Origin: Thermoleophilia bacterium
GTDB taxonomy: Bacteria; Actinomycetota; Thermoleophilia; Gaiellales; Gaiellaceae
Assembly: GCA_025935275.1 (NCBI GenBank)
Contig: JAICVP010000115.1
Coordinates: forward strand, 1 to 6,754
Reading direction: 5' to 3'
Length of the DNA: 6,754 bases
The notes beneath the pieces are model-generated. The model searched no databases and had not been told where the DNA came from. It saw only the letters and a list, made by a program, of their open reading frames with translations. Positions 5,274 through 6,754 of this stretch are shown piece by piece; position 1 is the first letter of the stretch, and every line of letters begins with the position of its first letter. The translations under genes and the position numbers were made by a program.

Positions 5274-6311
5274 CTACGCCTTTGGGTGTATGAAAGACGC
5301 GTCGTGCCCGCGAGCGTTCACCGCGCCAAGATCTGCCTCCGACAGGGCACCCGCGCTCAGCAGCAGCTCGAGCTCGTCGCGCAGGTGGGTCCGCATCATC
5401 TCGGGCCCGTCCGTGGCGATCGTGAAGGCGACGCCGCGGTCGGCGAAGGTCCTGATCGTGTCCCGGAGGGCGTCTTCGTCGGCGAGCGCGCGCGTGAGCA
5501 AGTTGGACGTGGGGCAGATCTCGAGGACGGTCCCGGCCTCGACGAGAGCGCGCATGATCCCCTCGTCCTGAGCGGCGAGGATGCCGTGGCCGACGCGGGC
5601 GGGGCGGAGAGTTTCGACGACCTCGCCGACCTCCTCGATCCCGTGCGCCCCGCCTTCCTCGCCGACGTGGATGGTCACGCCGAGGCCGGCCGAGCGTGCG
5701 GTCTCGACGAGCGGCGCGAGGTCGCGGTAGGGATAGCGGCCGCCGTTGGGGCGCGGGCCGGCGATGTCGATGCCGACGACCCCGCGCGGCGCATAGCGAA
5801 TCGCCTTCTCGACGATGACCTCGTTCTGCTCGTGCGTGAACGTCCGGTCCATCATCAGGATGAGGCCGGCGCGCACGCGGGGGTACTCGAGCCGGGCGCG
5901 GTCGAGCCCGCGCACCGCGGCCATGATGATGTGGTCGAGGTCGCGCTCGCCGCCGCGGTTTCGCTTCATCGGGTTGAAGCGGAGCTCGAACGTCGTGATG
6001 TTCTGGGAGATGTAGGCGCCGCCGATCGCGCCATGCACCGAGCGCTCGACCGCGAGCGGGCTCGACTGGATCAGCTCCGTCCACTTGTAGATCTGGTCGA
6101 GCTCGGGGAGGCCCTCGACGCCTCGCGGGTCGACCGTGACGAGCTCGACGAAGTCCCAGTAGTCCTTGACCGGCAGCGCGATCCCCTGCTCGTGCGCGAG
6201 CGACCACATGACCGCGGGGTCGACCGAGCCGCCCAGGTGTGTGTGCAGCTCGGCCAGGCCGCCGCGGGCGATCTCAGCGACGAGCGCCTTGGCTTCAGAC
6301 TCGACTTGCAA
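5274..6311 (-). CDS. Adenosine deaminase-family hydrolase with altered substrate-contact residues
   Basis: A metal-dependent TIM-barrel deaminase of the ADA/AMP-deaminase superfamily, cytoplasmic. From the TTG at 6311 (345 aa): HTHLGGS at residues 23-29 (first metal ligands H23, H25), GIDIAGPRPNG near 180-190, HVGEE with H215 and catalytic E218, RVGHG with H242, CPTSN at 266-270, and TDGP with metal ligand D301. All catalytic and metal residues are present. Two positions that contact adenosine in mouse ADA, Asp19 and Asp296, are G27 and G302 here, so a different amino-purine or related substrate is likely. Start choice: the TTG overlaps the upstream aminotransferase by 17 bases and has GGAGG only 3 bases ahead; a GTG at 6341 would give 355 aa, a 47-base overlap and no SD. 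Overlap implies translational coupling with the aminotransferase gene. Confidence 0.85.
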   Translation of the reverse strand: MQVESEAKALVAEIARGGLAELHTHLGGSVDPAVMWSLAHEQGIALPVKDYWDFVELVTVDPRGVEGLPELDQIYKWTELIQSSPLAVERSVHGAIGGAYISQNITTFELRFNPMKRNRGGERDLDHIIMAAVRGLDRARLEYPRVRAGLILMMDRTFTHEQNEVIVEKAIRYAPRGVVGIDIAGPRPNGGRYPYRDLAPLVETARSAGLGVTIHVGEEGGAHGIEEVGEVVETLRPARVGHGILAAQDEGIMRALVEAGTVLEICPTSNLLTRALADEDALRDTIRTFADRGVAFTIATDGPEMMRTHLRDELELLLSAGALSEADLGAVNARGHDASFIHPKA

Positions 6312-6754
6312 CGGCCTCCGCGAGCTTCGTCCCGGCCACACGGTCGGGGATGGTCTCGAGCCGCTCGACCGGCTCGGCGCTGAAGACGAAGCGGACGTAG
6401 CGGGCGGCGATCTCGTCGCCCCAGCCGGTCATTGCCGTGGCGGCGATCTGCGCCTCCTCGAGGAGGATGCGGGAGGCCTCTGCGGGCTCGAAGCCCAGGG
6501 AAGCGACGTCGAGGAGGAGCGACCAGCCTCCTGCCGGGCTCACCAGCGGCCAGCCGGGGAGGCCGGAGAGCATCGTGTCGCGGCGACGCTCGAGCTCGGC
6601 GACACACTCGGCCACGTGGCCCTGGTCTCCACGCAGGACGGCGGTGGCCGCGAAGCGTGAGATCGCCACGGGCATCGTGGTGTTGTACACGTGCGCCCAG
6701 CCCGCGTCGGTGACCGTGTCCGCCGGGCCCGCGACCCACCCCACGCGCCAGCCG
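6295..6754 (-). CDS. PLP-dependent class I/II aminotransferase (C-terminal fragment)
   Basis: The gene enters from the right edge on the minus strand and ends at TGA (6297-6295), leaving about 152 residues. The visible part starts GWRVGWVAGP, the conserved strand and turn after the PLP-lysine region in aspartate-type aminotransferases, and continues through YNTTMPVAISRFAATAVLRG, a long charged helix (AECVAELERRRD), the small-domain PAGGWSLLLDV strand, and YVRFVFSAEPVERL near the end. The Arg in that last motif is the one that holds the substrate alpha-carboxylate in this fold. The PLP lysine and the N-terminal half are outside the window, so the amino-acid specificity cannot be called. A GTG at 6744 is just the Val of GWRVGW and not a start. 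Its 3' end overlaps the deaminase gene, so the two likely form an operon. Confidence 0.85.
   Translation of the reverse strand, partial: GWRVGWVAGPADTVTDAGWAHVYNTTMPVAISRFAATAVLRGDQGHVAECVAELERRRDTMLSGLPGWPLVSPAGGWSLLLDVASLGFEPAEASRILLEEAQIAATAMTGWGDEIAARYVRFVFSAEPVERLETIPDRVAGTKLAEAVASRV

Noticed and set aside
5143..6207. 354-codon minus-strand frame overlapping the deaminase gene
   Set aside because: Composition is almost all Arg, Pro, Ala and Gly, an out-of-frame shadow of the deaminase reading frame.
4713..6383. Very long open frame (556 codons) on the plus strand opposite LAL, LuxR and deaminase genes
   Set aside because: It lies antisense to genes with clear domain motifs, is rich in Arg, Ala, Asp and Val with no motif, and is explained by high GC removing stop codons.
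1..6754. CRISPR array, insertion sequence, tRNA or rRNA
   Set aside because: No regularly spaced repeats, transposase motifs, terminal repeats with target duplications, or tRNA/rRNA-like sequence were seen.

Overview
The window looks like chromosomal DNA from a high-GC, actinobacterium-like organism. The ends run at roughly 70% GC, start codons are often GTG or TTG, and the left edge carries a UdgX-type uracil-DNA glycosylase. Three different proteins end in, or consist mainly of, a LuxR/GerE DNA-binding domain. A soil actinobacterium, possibly of the Thermoleophilia, would fit, but this placement is an inference from gene style only.

Layout, left to right. (1) The 3' end of a UdgX/UDG-superfamily gene (+). 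(2) A short regulatory zone with two hairpins, the second covering the ribosome-binding site of the next gene. (3) A 120-residue LuxR-type regulator (+), closed by a clear intrinsic terminator at its stop codon. (4) A repeat-rich intergenic stretch holding a small, previously easy-to-miss gene on the minus strand (738-824). It encodes a 28-residue single-pass membrane peptide with a good Shine-Dalgarno sequence. (5) A 457-residue membrane-anchored HD-GYP phosphodiesterase (+). (6) A tail-to-tail junction, with one base between stop codons, to an 858-residue MalT/LAL-type ATPase regulator (-). (7) Upstream of that, also on the minus strand: a 90-residue LuxR-type regulator, an adenosine-deaminase-family hydrolase, and the C-terminal part of a PLP-dependent class I/II aminotransferase cut by the window edge. 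The last two overlap and are probably translated together.

How the genes may work together. The centre reads as a signalling block: a probable cyclic-di-GMP hydrolase facing a large ATP-dependent regulator and bracketed by two small stand-alone LuxR-domain proteins. The right side is a small metabolic pair (aminotransferase plus deaminase). No sequence evidence ties the two parts together except shared strand and close spacing.

Points most worth attention: the hidden membrane peptide and its leader hairpin; a near-identical palindrome on both sides of the 120-residue regulator; a cluster of DnaA-box-like 9-mers in the same intergenic regions; a lower-GC block whose right edge appears to fall inside the LAL gene; and a deaminase in which two residues that contact the nucleoside in classical adenosine deaminase are both glycine. 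I do not see a complete undescribed system such as a defence island, CRISPR array or mobile element.
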